A DNA stretch of 64,000 nt from Planococcus sp. SK3692 (GTDB lineage: Bacteria > Bacillota > Bacilli > Bacillales_A > Planococcaceae): assembly GCF_028890485.2 (NCBI RefSeq), contig NZ_JARCHV010000002.1, positions 434,001 through 498,000 on the forward strand, in the 5' to 3' direction. Below, one piece after another: positions 45,448-56,967 of this stretch; position 1 is the first letter of the stretch, and each line of letters opens with the position of its first letter. The notes under the pieces are model-generated. The model had not been told where the DNA came from and did not search any database. It saw only the letters and a list, made by a program, of their open reading frames with translations. Made by a program: the position numbers and the translations under genes.

Positions 45448-45683
45448 AGTGTTGAAGAAGTCTATAATCTTCTATAACTGAAAAGAGTGTGACACTATTC
45501 AACATTAAAAAAACAACACATTATCTCAGTATTTGGAGAAGCGTTTGCTCGACTCCTGCGGGAATAGCGGGTTTGAGAGACCCCGCAGACCGCGATAGCG
45601 GGCGAGGAGGCTCGATTCCCGCCCGCGGAAAGCGAGCGATAAGCTTCGGAAAATACGACTTCTCACCTTTCTCGACAGCCTGG
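45448..45683 (+). mobile_element. MITE-like element, copy A (236 bp)
   Basis: It starts AGTGTTGAAGAAGTCT and ends in CTCGACAGCCTGG; the ends are imperfect inverted repeats. Its middle (TCGACTCCTGCGGGAATAGC to CGCGGAAAGCGAGCG) shares long stretches with the element at 63316-63626 and, from memory, resembles a dispersed repeat of Bacillales. It has no transposase. It is bordered by duplicated terminator hairpins, so a non-autonomous transposable element that duplicates a long target is likely. Confidence 0.7.
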
Positions 45684-45715
45684 AAAAAAACCTCCCTTGG
45701 GAGGTTTTTTTTCGG
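45684..45715 (+). terminator. Duplicated terminator hairpin, right flank of element A
   Basis: CCTCCCTTGGGAGG between A and T runs copies the hairpin at 45416-45447. No gene ends here, so it is read best as a target duplication. Confidence 0.85.
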
Positions 45716-45825
45716 CCGGAAAGGACAAACGAATAGGAATGAGTTGCCGGCAGTTCGATGTGCTACCTCCACAAGAACGGGGAGAAGATGCTATACTAGA
45801 CGCTGTAGAAAAGGGGTTTTAGCTT

Positions 45826-47985
45826 ATGAAATCAGTAGTTCTTGCAGAAAAGCCGTCCGTTGCGCGCGATATTGCGCGAGTGCTCGGATGCTCTCAAAAA
45901 GGAAATGGTTTTTTAGAAGGCAAACAATATATCGTCACGTGGGCACTCGGCCATTTAGTGACGCATGCACAGCCGGAACAATACAATAACGACTTGAAGG
46001 AATGGAAGATGGAAAGCCTGCCGATTCTTCCGGAGCCGTTCAAATTAGTACCGATCAAACAGACCATGAAGCAATACAATGCAGTCAAAGCGCAGCTGAA
46101 CCGCGGCGATGTGAAAGAAGTCATTATCGCGACTGATGCCGGACGTGAAGGGGAACTGGTCGCCCGCTGGATTTTGGAACAAGCGAAAGTCAATAAACCC
46201 GTGAAGCGGCTATGGATTTCCTCTGTTACCGATAAAGCGATCAAAGACGGTTTCCAAAACCTGAAAGATGGCAAAGCGTATGAAAACCTGTTCCAGGCAG
46301 CGGTCGCCCGCGCCGAAGCCGACTGGGTTGTCGGAATCAACGCAACGCGTGCACTGACCGTGAAGCATAATGCCCAATTGTCGACAGGGCGCGTGCAGAC
46401 GCCGACTTTGGCAATGATCGCACAGCGTGAACAGGACATCCGGAATTTCCAGCCGAAGCCTTTTTACGGTCTTCAGGCAATCAGCGACAACGCCTCGTTC
46501 ACTTGGACGGACGGGAAATCGCAGCAGAGTTTTGACAAAGACCGCATCGACCGTTTATTCGCTAAGCTCGATACGGCGAATAAAGGCAAAGTGACGGACG
46601 TCAAAATCACTCCAAAAAAACAGCCGGCGCCGCCATTGTTCGATTTGACGGAACTTCAAAAAGAAGCCTATAAACGCTATAGCTGGTCTGCCAAAGATAC
46701 GCTCAATACTTTGCAGAACCTTTATGAGCGCTATAAGATCGTCACTTATCCGCGGACGGACTCGAAGCATTTGACGAGTGATATGAAAGATATCTTAAAA
46801 GAGCACATCAAAGCGGTGCGGGTCGGGGAATACCACTCGCTTGCGAACACGGCATTGAAAAGTGCAGGCGTTCCGCAAAAAGGCGTCATTGACGATGCGA
46901 AAGTGTCGGACCATCACGCCATTATCCCGACGGAAGAAACGCCGATGCTTCACGAGCTCAGCGATAAGGAATACAAACTCTATGATATGATCGTCCGCCG
47001 CTTCCTCGCCGTCTTCCTGCCGCAGCACGAATACGACCGGACGACGGTTACGCTCGATGTCTCCGGTGAAACGTTCCAAGCGAAAGGCAACACGATCCGC
47101 AACGAAGGTTGGAAGCGTGTCTATAACGATGCTGACGAAGAAGGCGAGTCGACTTTGCCGCCATTCGAACAAGGACAAGTGGTCGAATTGAAAGGCATTA
47201 CCTTGACCGAAGGCAAAACCAAGCCTCCTGCATTCTTCAATGAAGGCACTTTGCTTGGGGCAATGGAAAACCCGGCGCAATTCATGGCAGGGGAATCGAA
47301 AGCGCTGATTCAGACGCTCGGTGAAACCGGGGGCCTTGGAACTGTCGCCACACGTGCCGATATTATCGATAAATTGTTCAACAGCTTTTTAATTGAGAAA
47401 AAAGGCAAGGATTTGACGATTACGTCGAAAGGGCGACAGCTATTGGAACTCGTCCCGGAAGATTTGAAATCCCCGAAATTGACGGCGGATTGGGAAACGC
47501 AATTGACCAAAATCGCCAAAGGCCAGTTAAAGAAAGAGCAGTTCATGAAAGAAATGGTCGCGTTCTCGAAAAAGTCGGTAGCTGAAATCAAATCGAGCGA
47601 CAAGAAATTCAAGCACGATAACATCACCGGCAAAATGTGCCCAGACTGCGGCAAGCCGCTTCTTGAAGTGAATGGCAAACGCGGCAAAATGCACGTGTGC
47701 CAGGACCGGGAATGCGGCTTCAAGAAAAACGTCTCGATGCAGACGAACGCACGCTGCCCAAATTGCCATAAGCGCATGGACATGGTTGGCGACGGCGACA
47801 ATAAAATGTTCGTCTGCAAATGCGGACACCGTGAAAAACTATCAGCATTTGAAAAACGCAAAAAAGCAGGACAATCAAAAGCGAACAAGAAAGATGTTAA
47901 TAAGTATTTGAAGAAGCAAGACGAGCCGCCGCAAAACACGGCGATGGCAGATGCCTTGAAGAAACTGCTCGAGCAAAACGACTGA
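45826..47985 (+). CDS. topB: DNA topoisomerase III
   Basis: 719 residues of type IA topoisomerase. The N-terminal Toprim domain has EKPSVARDIARVLG and TDAGREGELVARWI with metal-binding Asp and Glu; the active-site tyrosine is Tyr308 in TYPRTDS; the C-terminus has zinc-ribbon pairs CPDCGK...CQDREC and CPNCHK...CKCG. It nicks one strand covalently to relax or decatenate DNA, usually with a RecQ helicase. Length is normal for Bacillus TopB. A -10 like TATACT (45791) lies upstream. Confidence 0.95.
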   Translation: MKSVVLAEKPSVARDIARVLGCSQKGNGFLEGKQYIVTWALGHLVTHAQPEQYNNDLKEWKMESLPILPEPFKLVPIKQTMKQYNAVKAQLNRGDVKEVIIATDAGREGELVARWILEQAKVNKPVKRLWISSVTDKAIKDGFQNLKDGKAYENLFQAAVARAEADWVVGINATRALTVKHNAQLSTGRVQTPTLAMIAQREQDIRNFQPKPFYGLQAISDNASFTWTDGKSQQSFDKDRIDRLFAKLDTANKGKVTDVKITPKKQPAPPLFDLTELQKEAYKRYSWSAKDTLNTLQNLYERYKIVTYPRTDSKHLTSDMKDILKEHIKAVRVGEYHSLANTALKSAGVPQKGVIDDAKVSDHHAIIPTEETPMLHELSDKEYKLYDMIVRRFLAVFLPQHEYDRTTVTLDVSGETFQAKGNTIRNEGWKRVYNDADEEGESTLPPFEQGQVVELKGITLTEGKTKPPAFFNEGTLLGAMENPAQFMAGESKALIQTLGETGGLGTVATRADIIDKLFNSFLIEKKGKDLTITSKGRQLLELVPEDLKSPKLTADWETQLTKIAKGQLKKEQFMKEMVAFSKKSVAEIKSSDKKFKHDNITGKMCPDCGKPLLEVNGKRGKMHVCQDRECGFKKNVSMQTNARCPNCHKRMDMVGDGDNKMFVCKCGHREKLSAFEKRKKAGQSKANKKDVNKYLKKQDEPPQNTAMADALKKLLEQND

Positions 47986-47999
47986 CAGGAGGGGGCAAG

Positions 48000-48488
48000 G
48001 TGGCGAAAAAAGCAGCAAAAACCAACGCCGCACGCATATTGGACCGTGAAAAAATCGATTATGAGCCATTGCAGTACAGCACCGATGACGGAAAAATCGA
48101 TGGAGTATCGGTCGCGGCGAAAATCGGGGCACCTGTAGAAACCGTCTATAAGACGCTTGTTGCAGCCGGTTCTTCGAAGGACCATTACGTGTTTCTCGTG
48201 CCGGTCGCATTGGAACTGGATTTAAAATTAGCCGCAAAAGCCTGTGGCGAAAAGAAAATCGAGATGGTGCCGGTGAAAGAGATTTTACCGCTTACGGGTT
48301 ACGTGCGCGGAGGCTGTTCCCCGTTCGGCATGAAAAAGCCGTTCAGGACATTCGTCGCCCAACAAGCCTCCCAGTTGAATGAAATCATCGTTTCTGCCGG
48401 AAAGGTCGGGGCACAGTTGAAACTGGCACCGGAAGATTTACTGAAAGCAACACAAGGTGAGTTTGCGGAATTGACGGCGAAGCTGTAG
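48000..48488 (+). CDS. ybaK: Cys-tRNA(Pro)/Cys-tRNA(Cys) deacylase YbaK family
   Basis: 162 residues of the YbaK/ProX editing domain, with the catalytic lysine in VAAKIGAPVETVYKTLVA, the RGGCSPFGMKK loop at the substrate site and a terminal acidic helix. It removes cysteine wrongly attached to tRNA-Pro. GTG start, with AGGAGGGGG seven bases before, 14 bp after topB, so probably cotranscribed with it. Confidence 0.9.
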   Translation: MAKKAAKTNAARILDREKIDYEPLQYSTDDGKIDGVSVAAKIGAPVETVYKTLVAAGSSKDHYVFLVPVALELDLKLAAKACGEKKIEMVPVKEILPLTGYVRGGCSPFGMKKPFRTFVAQQASQLNEIIVSAGKVGAQLKLAPEDLLKATQGEFAELTAKL

Positions 48489-48543
48489 GTGTTTCCTGTC
48501 CGCTGCTTCTGCGTATGGGATTCAGAAGAAAGAAGGATAAAGA

Positions 48544-49188
48544 ATGAAAGTATCTATGTATTACAGATGGCTGTTTTTCCTGGCGGGCATGATGTTGCTC
48601 GGACTCGGGATCTCGATGACCATCAAAGGCTATCGTCTTGGCATCGGGCCATGGGACGTTTTGCATGTCGGTTTATATGAAAACTTCGGACTAACCATCG
48701 GTACTTGGTCGATCATTGCGGGGTTTACATTAATCAGCACTACGTCCCTCGTGCGCAGAAAATGGCCGCAGTTCGGAACGTGGCTTAACATGCTATTGAT
48801 TGGTTTGTTTATCGATTTTTTCAATTTCCTTCTCCCCGATATCCATTCGCTAATCGGGCAAATCCTGATTTTTATAGCGGGAATCTTCGTGATGGGCTAT
48901 GGTGTCGGCATGTACGTGTCGCCTAAAATGGGCGCCGGCCCACGGGATGACCTGATGCTGATCTTGGTCCAGAAAACAGGATTCAGCGTCAGCACGATCC
49001 GCACATCGATTGAAGTGATTGTTGCGCTTCTTGGTTGGATGCTCGGCGGGCCTGTCGGAATCGGCACCGTGGTGAGTGCTTTATTGATCGGGAGGATTGT
49101 GCAAAAATCACTTGTGCAATGTGAATCTTTGTTGAAATGGCTCATTTTGAGACATCAAAAAGACGTACCGCCGATTTTAAAAATATGA
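48544..49188 (+). CDS. YczE/YitT-like membrane protein
   Basis: 214 residues with five to six transmembrane helices. Conserved blocks are RLGIGPWDVLHVGL near residue 36 and SPKMGAGPRDDLMLIL near 126, a repeated motif typical of the YczE/YyaS/YitT group. The molecular function of these proteins is not settled; YczE is needed for surfactin production in B. subtilis. A weak AAGGAT precedes the ATG. Confidence 0.85.
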   Translation: MKVSMYYRWLFFLAGMMLLGLGISMTIKGYRLGIGPWDVLHVGLYENFGLTIGTWSIIAGFTLISTTSLVRRKWPQFGTWLNMLLIGLFIDFFNFLLPDIHSLIGQILIFIAGIFVMGYGVGMYVSPKMGAGPRDDLMLILVQKTGFSVSTIRTSIEVIVALLGWMLGGPVGIGTVVSALLIGRIVQKSLVQCESLLKWLILRHQKDVPPILKI

Positions 49189-49193
49189 AGTGA

Positions 49194-49224
49194 AAAGGCC
49201 TGGCGCATGCTGGGCCTTTTTTGT
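49194..49224 (+). terminator. Terminator after the topB-ybaK-YczE group
   Basis: AAGGCCTGGC and GCTGGGCCTT pair with one mismatch, followed by six T residues. Confidence 0.82.
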
Positions 49225-49257
49225 GTGGAATTGACGGCATGCAGGAAAACCTGGCAG

Positions 49258-49311
49258 TTGAACTAGACAATAGCATATGTTATAAATAAAACCAAGTAAC
49301 ATTATTGGTTT
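49258..49311 (+). promoter_or_regulatory. Promoter and dyad operator of the sulfur-recycling operon
   Basis: -35 TTGAAC (49258-49263) and -10 TATAAA (49281-49286) are 17 bp apart. Directly downstream AAACCAA (49289-49295) and TTGGTTT (49305-49311) form a 7-bp inverted repeat with a nine-base spacer. The position fits a repressor; in B. subtilis the equivalent operon is controlled by CymR, but I cannot show that this is a CymR box. Confidence 0.6.
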
Positions 49312-49347
49312 AGTTTAAATAACATCGAAGAGAGCGAGAGTGCCGAT

Positions 49348-49983
49348 ATGGGAAGAGAATTTGTTGAGATATTTGATGAATGGGTGCACACATATGATGA
49401 CTCGGTAAGTGGGCATGATCCGGAATATAAAGCAGTTTTCGAAAATTACCAGGAGATTCTATCGGCGGTCGCGAAGAAAGCTAAGGGGCCAGTCGTGGAA
49501 TTTGGCGTCGGCACGGGCAATTTAACTTCAGCACTTCTACAAGAAGGACACACGGTAACAGGCATCGAGCCGAATGGCGCCATGCGAAACGTAGCCGCGC
49601 AAAAATTTCCTGAGCTCGATATAATGGATGGGGACTTTTTGGCATTTGATTTGCCCCAAAAGCCGAACAGCTTCGTCAGCAGTTATGCCTTCCATCATCT
49701 GACAGATGAAGAAAAAGCCCAGGCAATTCAGCAGTATGCTGAGCTATTGCCTTCGGGTGGGAAAGTCGTCTTTGCCGATACCGTATTCGAGTCAGTTGAG
49801 GCAAAAATGGGGCGGATTGTTTACGAAGAAGCGGAAGGCCATGCGAATCTTGTCGAGGACCTGAAGCGCGAACATTATACGACTGTCCCTGTATTGGAAA
49901 TGATTTTTCAGGAACATGGATTTGACGTTCTATTCACACGCTTAAATGATTATGTATTTTTGATCGATGCGACTAAAAGATGA
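49348..49983 (+). CDS. Class I SAM-dependent methyltransferase (YrrT-like)
   Basis: 211 residues. The SAM-binding motif [15 protein letters not shown] is followed by an acidic [12 protein letters not shown] loop and a motif IV region [23 protein letters not shown]. In B. subtilis the yrrT methyltransferase begins the yrrT-mtnN-mccA-mccB operon; this gene occupies the same place. Its substrate is unknown; the product S-adenosylhomocysteine would feed the recycling genes that follow. Its stop is 13 bp before luxS. Confidence 0.85.
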   Translation: MGREFVEIFDEWVHTYDDSVSGHDPEYKAVFENYQEILSAVAKKAKGPVVEFGVGTGNLTSALLQEGHTVTGIEPNGAMRNVAAQKFPELDIMDGDFLAFDLPQKPNSFVSSYAFHHLTDEEKAQAIQQYAELLPSGGKVVFADTVFESVEAKMGRIVYEEAEGHANLVEDLKREHYTTVPVLEMIFQEHGFDVLFTRLNDYVFLIDATKR

Positions 49984-49996
49984 GAGGGAGATTCCA

Positions 49997-50470
49997 ATGA
50001 AAAAAATGAATGTAGAAAGCTTTAACCTAGACCATACAAAAGTAGCAGCACCTTATGTCCGCCTGGCCGGTGAAAAAACAGGTTCAAACGGCGACACCAT
50101 CAAAAAATACGATATCCGTTTCAAGCAGCCGAACAAAGAGCACATGGATATGCCAGGGCTTCATTCACTTGAACACATGATGGCTGAGCATAGCCGCAAC
50201 CATTCAGATCAAATCATCGACATCGGGCCGATGGGCTGCCAAACAGGCTTTTACTTGTCAGTTATCAACCACGATGACTATGAAGACATCTTGCGCATTC
50301 TCGAAGCGACTTTGACGGACGTCATTGCGGCAGACGAAGTACCAGCATGCAACGAAGTTCAATGCGGCTGGGCAGCAAGCCACAGCCTAGAAGGCGCACA
50401 TGAGCTGGCTAAAGAAATGCTCGCGAAAAAAGACGAATGGCGCCAAGTGTTCAAAGAAGAAACTGCATAA
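49997..50470 (+). CDS. luxS: S-ribosylhomocysteine lyase (LuxS)
   Basis: 157 residues. Metal ligands are His56 and His60 in HSLEH and Cys123 in VQCGWA; the catalytic cysteine is in GCQTGFYL (about Cys81). It splits S-ribosylhomocysteine into homocysteine and the autoinducer-2 precursor DPD. ATG 49997 follows AGAGGGAG. In B. subtilis luxS lies elsewhere and mtnN occupies this slot, so the operon here is built differently; mtnN must be encoded elsewhere. Confidence 0.95.
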   Translation: MKKMNVESFNLDHTKVAAPYVRLAGEKTGSNGDTIKKYDIRFKQPNKEHMDMPGLHSLEHMMAEHSRNHSDQIIDIGPMGCQTGFYLSVINHDDYEDILRILEATLTDVIAADEVPACNEVQCGWAASHSLEGAHELAKEMLAKKDEWRQVFKEETA

Positions 50471-50481
50471 GGGGAATGGTC

Positions 50482-52547
<2,066 letters not shown>

Positions 52548-52556
52548 ATGTTAAAG

Positions 52557-52582
52557 AAGCGGGCAGCTGCCCGCTTTTTTTA
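52557..52582 (+). terminator. Terminator of the sulfur operon
   Basis: The perfect 18-bp palindrome AGCGGGCAGCTGCCCGCT (52559-52576) is followed by seven T residues. The same 18 bases occur at 54915-54932 after the protease gene. Confidence 0.9.
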
Positions 52583-52753
52583 ATGGAGTTCTATAGATTT
52601 TAATAAAATTAAAAGACTGGTAAATCAGAATATTAATATAATTTACCCATTGAATATACGTCTTAGATGTAACCAATATCCTGTATTTCGGGTAGCGAAA
52701 TAAATAGTTTACCCTATTCTGCAAGAACGAAAGAAGTGGTAATCTTTAGAAAG

Positions 52754-52771
52754 AAAAAATATTCTGATATT
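52754..52771 (+). promoter_or_regulatory. 18-nt leader motif shared with the alcohol dehydrogenase gene
   Basis: AAAAAATATTCTGATATT is identical to 19038-19055. An inverted 11-base match, ATCAGAATATT, lies at 52624-52634, so a pair of sites may flank the protease promoter. Confidence 0.5.
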
Positions 52772-52792
52772 TCTGGAAGGAGATACATATTC

Positions 52793-54904
52793 ATGAAAAA
52801 AAGCAAGTGGTTCCCTATACTATCAGCGAGCGCATTGGCGCTTTCCCTTTATTCCCCTGCAGCAAGTGCTGCACCGGTTGAGGAGCTGCCATCACTCGGC
52901 GCTTGGGATGAGGATCGCTACGGCGAACGCATCGATATCGACCAAGAGCTGAATCGCCTGACAAATGACGAGGCGTTCCAAAAAGAAGCCGAGCAACGTA
53001 TTAAAGATCAAGCTGGTGAATTGAATGATGAATCAGCAGACGGTGAAGAAAATGCTGCGGCAAGTGAGCATTTCACTGAAGATCACGGCACGAAGTTGTT
53101 CTTGGATCGTAATTTGTCATTTAAAGAATTTACGCTTCGCAGCATTGGCGATAATGTAGAAATTTGGGTCGCGAATGACTTAGCATACGGCCCGGATAAC
53201 CCAAAACCAGCTGACATCGTTACGCAAGCGCAAGTGGATAAATTGAAGGCTGAATTTGACAGCAATATCTATCCAGTCGCAACCGACTTCTTCGGAACAC
53301 CGAATTCACACGACGGCTCGAAATCACCGCTTCCTGGCATGGTTGGCCTACCAGAAGGTTATTATGAAGGGTCCGATAAGGTAATCATGCTCGTCGATAA
53401 CGTCCAAGACGAAGGCTGGAACAATCCGTCTTATCCGTTCTTCGTAGCCGGCTTCTTTTGGCAGACGCTTGAAAACTACACGGACCGCAATATCATCACA
53501 ATCGATACCAATTCATGGGAAACGCGTTTGGAGAGCACATTCTTCGGCACGACCATCCACGAGCTTCAACATTTAATCCAAGCCGATAACGACGGCGCAG
53601 AAGAAACATGGGTCAACGAAGGCATGTCGACATTCTCTGAATTCCTCGGCGGCTATGGCCACGGCGAAGGATCGATCAACTTCTATTTGGACCACCCAGA
53701 AAACTCACTCGTCAACTGGGATGAGCACGGATCAGCAGCAACTGGTCCTGAAACGATCGCAGATTACGGACAGGTCTATCTGTTCACGCTTTATATGTAC
53801 GACAAGTTCGGTAAGGAGTTCATCCGTGAAATCGCTACTGACGGAAACACTCAAGGCATCGCAAGCATCGATAAAGTATTGGAAGACTACGGCACAAACA
53901 AAACATTCACTGAACTATACCAAGACTTTATGACGGCTTTGACTTTGGATGATGACACGGTCAGCAAGGATTACAAATTCGACAGCATCGATTTGCGTGA
54001 ACTGCCAGTCGGTGACGGCGTACGCGGCAAGACCGTCGACTTCGAGAAAGCGAAAACCTTTGAAAAAGAAGGCGTTCCGGCATGGGGCGGCGACTTTAAG
54101 GAATTCGACTTGGACCGCACAGTGCGCGGCATGAAGTTCGACGGTGTGGACTTCCTGCCATTGCAATGGGACACGGTCGCCAATCCGCTTGACGCTTCCG
54201 AGCAAGTGCTTCATGCAAACAATGGCGACGAAGCAGACCAAGCCTTGATCTTCGGGGCAACGGTTCCAGCTGAAAACCCGACCTTGAGCTTCGAGCATTA
54301 TTACAATATCGAAGAGCAATGGGATTTCGCAGCAGTCCAAGTGTCGACGGATAACGGCGAAACGTGGAAATCACTCGAGAACGAAAACACGCGTTCCGAT
54401 GTAGTGGAAGAAGGCTACCCGACGATCAAAGAGAACTTGCCTGGCTTCACAGGCGAGAAAACGAATTGGTCTACAGAAACATTCGATTTGGCTGAATACG
54501 CAGGACAAGACGTATTGGTGTCATTCCGCAACATGACGGACTGGGGTTCTAACGAAGCAGGCTGGTTCGTGAAGAACATCGAACTTGGCGGCTTCACGGC
54601 AGATGGAACGTCGACAGAGCCATTCCAATCACTTGGCCAGTTGAAAGGCGAGTATGTCGACTTTACAACGACATTCATCCAAACGAAGAAAAATGGCAAA
54701 CAGCGTGTATTCAATGTCGATCCATACAATGTAACGGAAAAAGAAGCGCTCGACTTGCAGCAAGTGCTGCGTGAAGGCAATTTGAAAATGATCACTTCTT
54801 ATGCAGCAGCGCCAGACCAAAAAGAGGCGAAAGAATTCACGTACGAAGTACTGTACAAAGAAGATAAAAGCAAAGGCAAAGGAAAAGGCAACAACAAGAA
54901 ATAA
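52793..54904 (+). CDS. Secreted zinc metalloprotease with InhA-like C-terminal domain
   Basis: 703 residues. A classical signal peptide (about 1-26, cleavage near ASA-AP) leads to an acidic pro-like segment (about 30-85), then a catalytic domain with HELQH (His256, Glu257, His260) and Glu276 in TWVNEG as probable third zinc ligand. About 420-610 resemble the beta-rich domain of immune inhibitor A. The C-terminus ends in a Lys-Gly-Asn tail. M6/M30-like secreted protease is the best call. ATG 52793 follows GGAAGGAG; the frame open to 52736 crosses the leader. Confidence 0.85.
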   Translation: MKKSKWFPILSASALALSLYSPAASAAPVEELPSLGAWDEDRYGERIDIDQELNRLTNDEAFQKEAEQRIKDQAGELNDESADGEENAAASEHFTEDHGTKLFLDRNLSFKEFTLRSIGDNVEIWVANDLAYGPDNPKPADIVTQAQVDKLKAEFDSNIYPVATDFFGTPNSHDGSKSPLPGMVGLPEGYYEGSDKVIMLVDNVQDEGWNNPSYPFFVAGFFWQTLENYTDRNIITIDTNSWETRLESTFFGTTIHELQHLIQADNDGAEETWVNEGMSTFSEFLGGYGHGEGSINFYLDHPENSLVNWDEHGSAATGPETIADYGQVYLFTLYMYDKFGKEFIREIATDGNTQGIASIDKVLEDYGTNKTFTELYQDFMTALTLDDDTVSKDYKFDSIDLRELPVGDGVRGKTVDFEKAKTFEKEGVPAWGGDFKEFDLDRTVRGMKFDGVDFLPLQWDTVANPLDASEQVLHANNGDEADQALIFGATVPAENPTLSFEHYYNIEEQWDFAAVQVSTDNGETWKSLENENTRSDVVEEGYPTIKENLPGFTGEKTNWSTETFDLAEYAGQDVLVSFRNMTDWGSNEAGWFVKNIELGGFTADGTSTEPFQSLGQLKGEYVDFTTTFIQTKKNGKQRVFNVDPYNVTEKEALDLQQVLREGNLKMITSYAAAPDQKEAKEFTYEVLYKEDKSKGKGKGNNKK

Positions 54905-54910
54905 GTAATT

Positions 54911-54940
54911 AAAGAGCGGGCAGCTGCCCGCTCTTTTTTT
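54911..54940 (+). terminator. Terminator of the metalloprotease gene
   Basis: GAGCGGGCAGCTGCCCGCTC is a perfect palindrome followed by seven T residues; its 18-base core equals the terminator preceding the gene. Confidence 0.92.
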
Positions 54941-54992
54941 GCTGCATTTTTATTGCTGTATCCATCGTTACAGCAATGCGAGGCGTAAACAC

Positions 54993-55050
54993 TTGTATAT
55001 ATAGTACAGTGGGTGTACTATATAAAACAAATAAGTACAGGGGGTATACT
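54993..55050 (+). promoter_or_regulatory. Promoter with two palindromic operators for the MarR/Pip operon
   Basis: -35 TTGTAT (54993-54998) and -10 TACTAT (55016-55021) are 17 bp apart. TAGTACAGTGGGTGTACTA (55002-55020) is a perfect 7-5-7 palindrome covering the spacer and -10 box. A second site AGTACAGGGGGTATACT (55034-55050) lies 31 bp downstream, about three helical turns, and overlaps the ribosome site. The adjacent MarR protein is the likely binder. Confidence 0.75.
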
Positions 55051-55051
55051 A

Positions 55052-55510
55052 ATGTCTCAAGAATTATTCACGGCCTATTCGAAATTCAGTGAAGCCATTT
55101 TGGAAGTGAATGCATATGTAGCGAATGTATTCACTACTCATGAAGAGTTAAAAGCCTATTCTCCACAACAATTGCAGACTTTAAGGATAATCAAAAAAAA
55201 TCCAGCTATTTCCCAAAGTGAAATAGCGGATATTCAGGGTGTCTTTAAAACGGCTATCTCCAACCGGATCAAGAAGTTAGAGCAAGATGGCTTGATTGCC
55301 ATCCTAACTAATCAGGATTTACGCAAAAAAGCCATTTCAATTACTCAAAAAGGAACGGACTTATTGATGGTTAGCGAGACAGTCATTTTTGAAAATCTAA
55401 ATGATTTGCTGGCTGAACGCTTTACAAGCGATGAAATCATACAGTTCACCAGTCAATTAGACGAAATAGTTAATTTCTTGAGAACGGAAAAGGACGGCGA
55501 CAAACAATGA
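55052..55510 (+). CDS. MarR family transcriptional regulator
   Basis: 152 residues. A winged helix occupies about 40-100 (SQSEIADIQGVFKTAISNRIKKLEQDGLI then DLRKKAISITQKG as the wing), with flanking dimerisation helices. It is probably an autorepressor acting at the two upstream palindromes and released by a small ligand. ATG 55052 follows AGGGGGT; the ATG at 55013 lies inside the first operator. Its stop overlaps the start of the YhgE/Pip gene by four bases (ATGA). Confidence 0.9.
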   Translation: MSQELFTAYSKFSEAILEVNAYVANVFTTHEELKAYSPQQLQTLRIIKKNPAISQSEIADIQGVFKTAISNRIKKLEQDGLIAILTNQDLRKKAISITQKGTDLLMVSETVIFENLNDLLAERFTSDEIIQFTSQLDEIVNFLRTEKDGDKQ

Positions 55511-56967
55511 TTCATGAACTGAAAACGGTGTTCTCGAAAAAAATGCTGATTATCTCGCTAATAGCCGTCATGTTTTTACCGGTTATCTACAGCGCCTCGT
55601 TTTTGACCTCTATGTGGGATCCATATGGAAAAACGGAAGATCTTCCAATTGCGGTCGTCAATGAAGATCAAGCAGCTGAACTGGGAGAAGAAAGCATTCG
55701 AATCAGTGAGGAGATTGTAGACGAGCTAAAGGCCAGTAATGATTTTGAATGGCATTTTGTCGAAAGTGATGACGCCCATGCAGGCGTGGTCAAAGGAGAT
55801 TATTATGCTTCCATTACGTTGCCTGAAGACTTTTCGAGCAATGCATCCTCGCTTTTGACGGATGAGCCGAAAGAAATGGCTTTGAATGTGGAGACCAATC
55901 CAGGCTATAGTTACTCTGGCAAATCGATTGCGGACCAAAGCGTCTTGGCCGTGGAAACGGCAGTGGCTTCAGAAGTCCGGGAATTGTATACCGAAAAAGT
56001 ATTTGAAACGGTAAACGATATGAATGCCGGTTATAAAGAAGCTTCGTCTGGAGCCAGCCAACTGACGGACGGCTCGGACCGATTGGCCGCATCTGCAGAG
56101 CAGTTAGGAAAAGGGATGGAAACCCTTGCCGGCCAAGCACCTCCACCGCTTGCAGCAGAGCTCGCCAAACTAATCGAAGGAAACAAGCAGATAAACCAAG
56201 GTATCAATGAGCTGGGCGACGGGTCGGAAAATTTAAGTGAAGAGCTAACAGCAGCCTCGGAAGAAGTTTCATCTTATGCGTTTGAAACAGAAAATGCGCA
56301 ACTCATCAGTGAGCCGATAAAGGTAAATAAAGAAACAGTAACGGAAGTGGAAAACTATGGCCAGAGTTTTGCGCCTTACATTATTGCGCTCAGCCTGTTT
56401 GTCGGGGCTATCGCTTTTTCCACGATCTATCCTTTCCGGACACGTGACCGTGAATCGGCTACACTGCTTATTTGGTGGGGCAGTAAACTATCGGTCATAT
56501 TGGCACAAGGGACGTTCCAGGCCGCTTTATTGGCTGTGTTCATCTTGAAAGTATTGGATATACCTGTAGAAAATCTAGGATCTTTCCTGCTGATTCTCTT
56601 TGTGATTTCGAATACGTGGGTGCTCATCTTGTCCTTTTTGGTTGCTGCATTCGATAAAGTAGGAAACTTCTTAGGGATCTTGCTGCTGGTTCTGCAGCTT
56701 GGTGCCAGTGAAGGAACATTCCCGATCCAATTGACAAATGGTTTCTTCCAAGCCGTCCATCCATATTCCCCGATGACATATGCCATCAAAGCATTGAGGG
56801 AGTCGATTTTCGGCTTTGAAGGAAATGTCCCGTTTGAACAAGCATTGTGGATTCTTGTGGCTATTTTATCAGGGATGATTCTGCTATTAGGCGCCGTTTA
56901 TTACTACCGGTTCCAGAAGGAATTGAAAACTGCATCTGAATTAGCAAAAAGAGGAGCGGCCATTTAA
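55507..56967 (+). CDS. YhgE/Pip family membrane protein (short form)
   Basis: 486 residues. One N-terminal helix (about 13-33) leads to a large extracellular domain with the Pip motif [18 protein letters not shown], followed by a helix-rich region (about 175-260) and six C-terminal membrane helices (about 280-480) like ABC-2 permeases. B. subtilis YhgE is about 775 residues, so the extracellular helical part is much reduced here. Relatives act in phage infection, secretion or efflux; no ATPase is adjacent. Control by the MarR protein suggests an efflux or envelope-stress role. Confidence 0.85.
   Translation: MIHELKTVFSKKMLIISLIAVMFLPVIYSASFLTSMWDPYGKTEDLPIAVVNEDQAAELGEESIRISEEIVDELKASNDFEWHFVESDDAHAGVVKGDYYASITLPEDFSSNASSLLTDEPKEMALNVETNPGYSYSGKSIADQSVLAVETAVASEVRELYTEKVFETVNDMNAGYKEASSGASQLTDGSDRLAASAEQLGKGMETLAGQAPPPLAAELAKLIEGNKQINQGINELGDGSENLSEELTAASEEVSSYAFETENAQLISEPIKVNKETVTEVENYGQSFAPYIIALSLFVGAIAFSTIYPFRTRDRESATLLIWWGSKLSVILAQGTFQAALLAVFILKVLDIPVENLGSFLLILFVISNTWVLILSFLVAAFDKVGNFLGILLLVLQLGASEGTFPIQLTNGFFQAVHPYSPMTYAIKALRESIFGFEGNVPFEQALWILVAILSGMILLLGAVYYYRFQKELKTASELAKRGAAI

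Noticed and set aside
47310-48185. 291-residue minus-strand frame over topB and ybaK
   Set aside because: It overlaps two well-supported genes and has no recognisable domain or ribosome site.
49225-49347. S-box or T-box leader before the sulfur operon
   Set aside because: The leader is too short and shows only a 7-bp dyad near the transcription start, which fits a protein operator.
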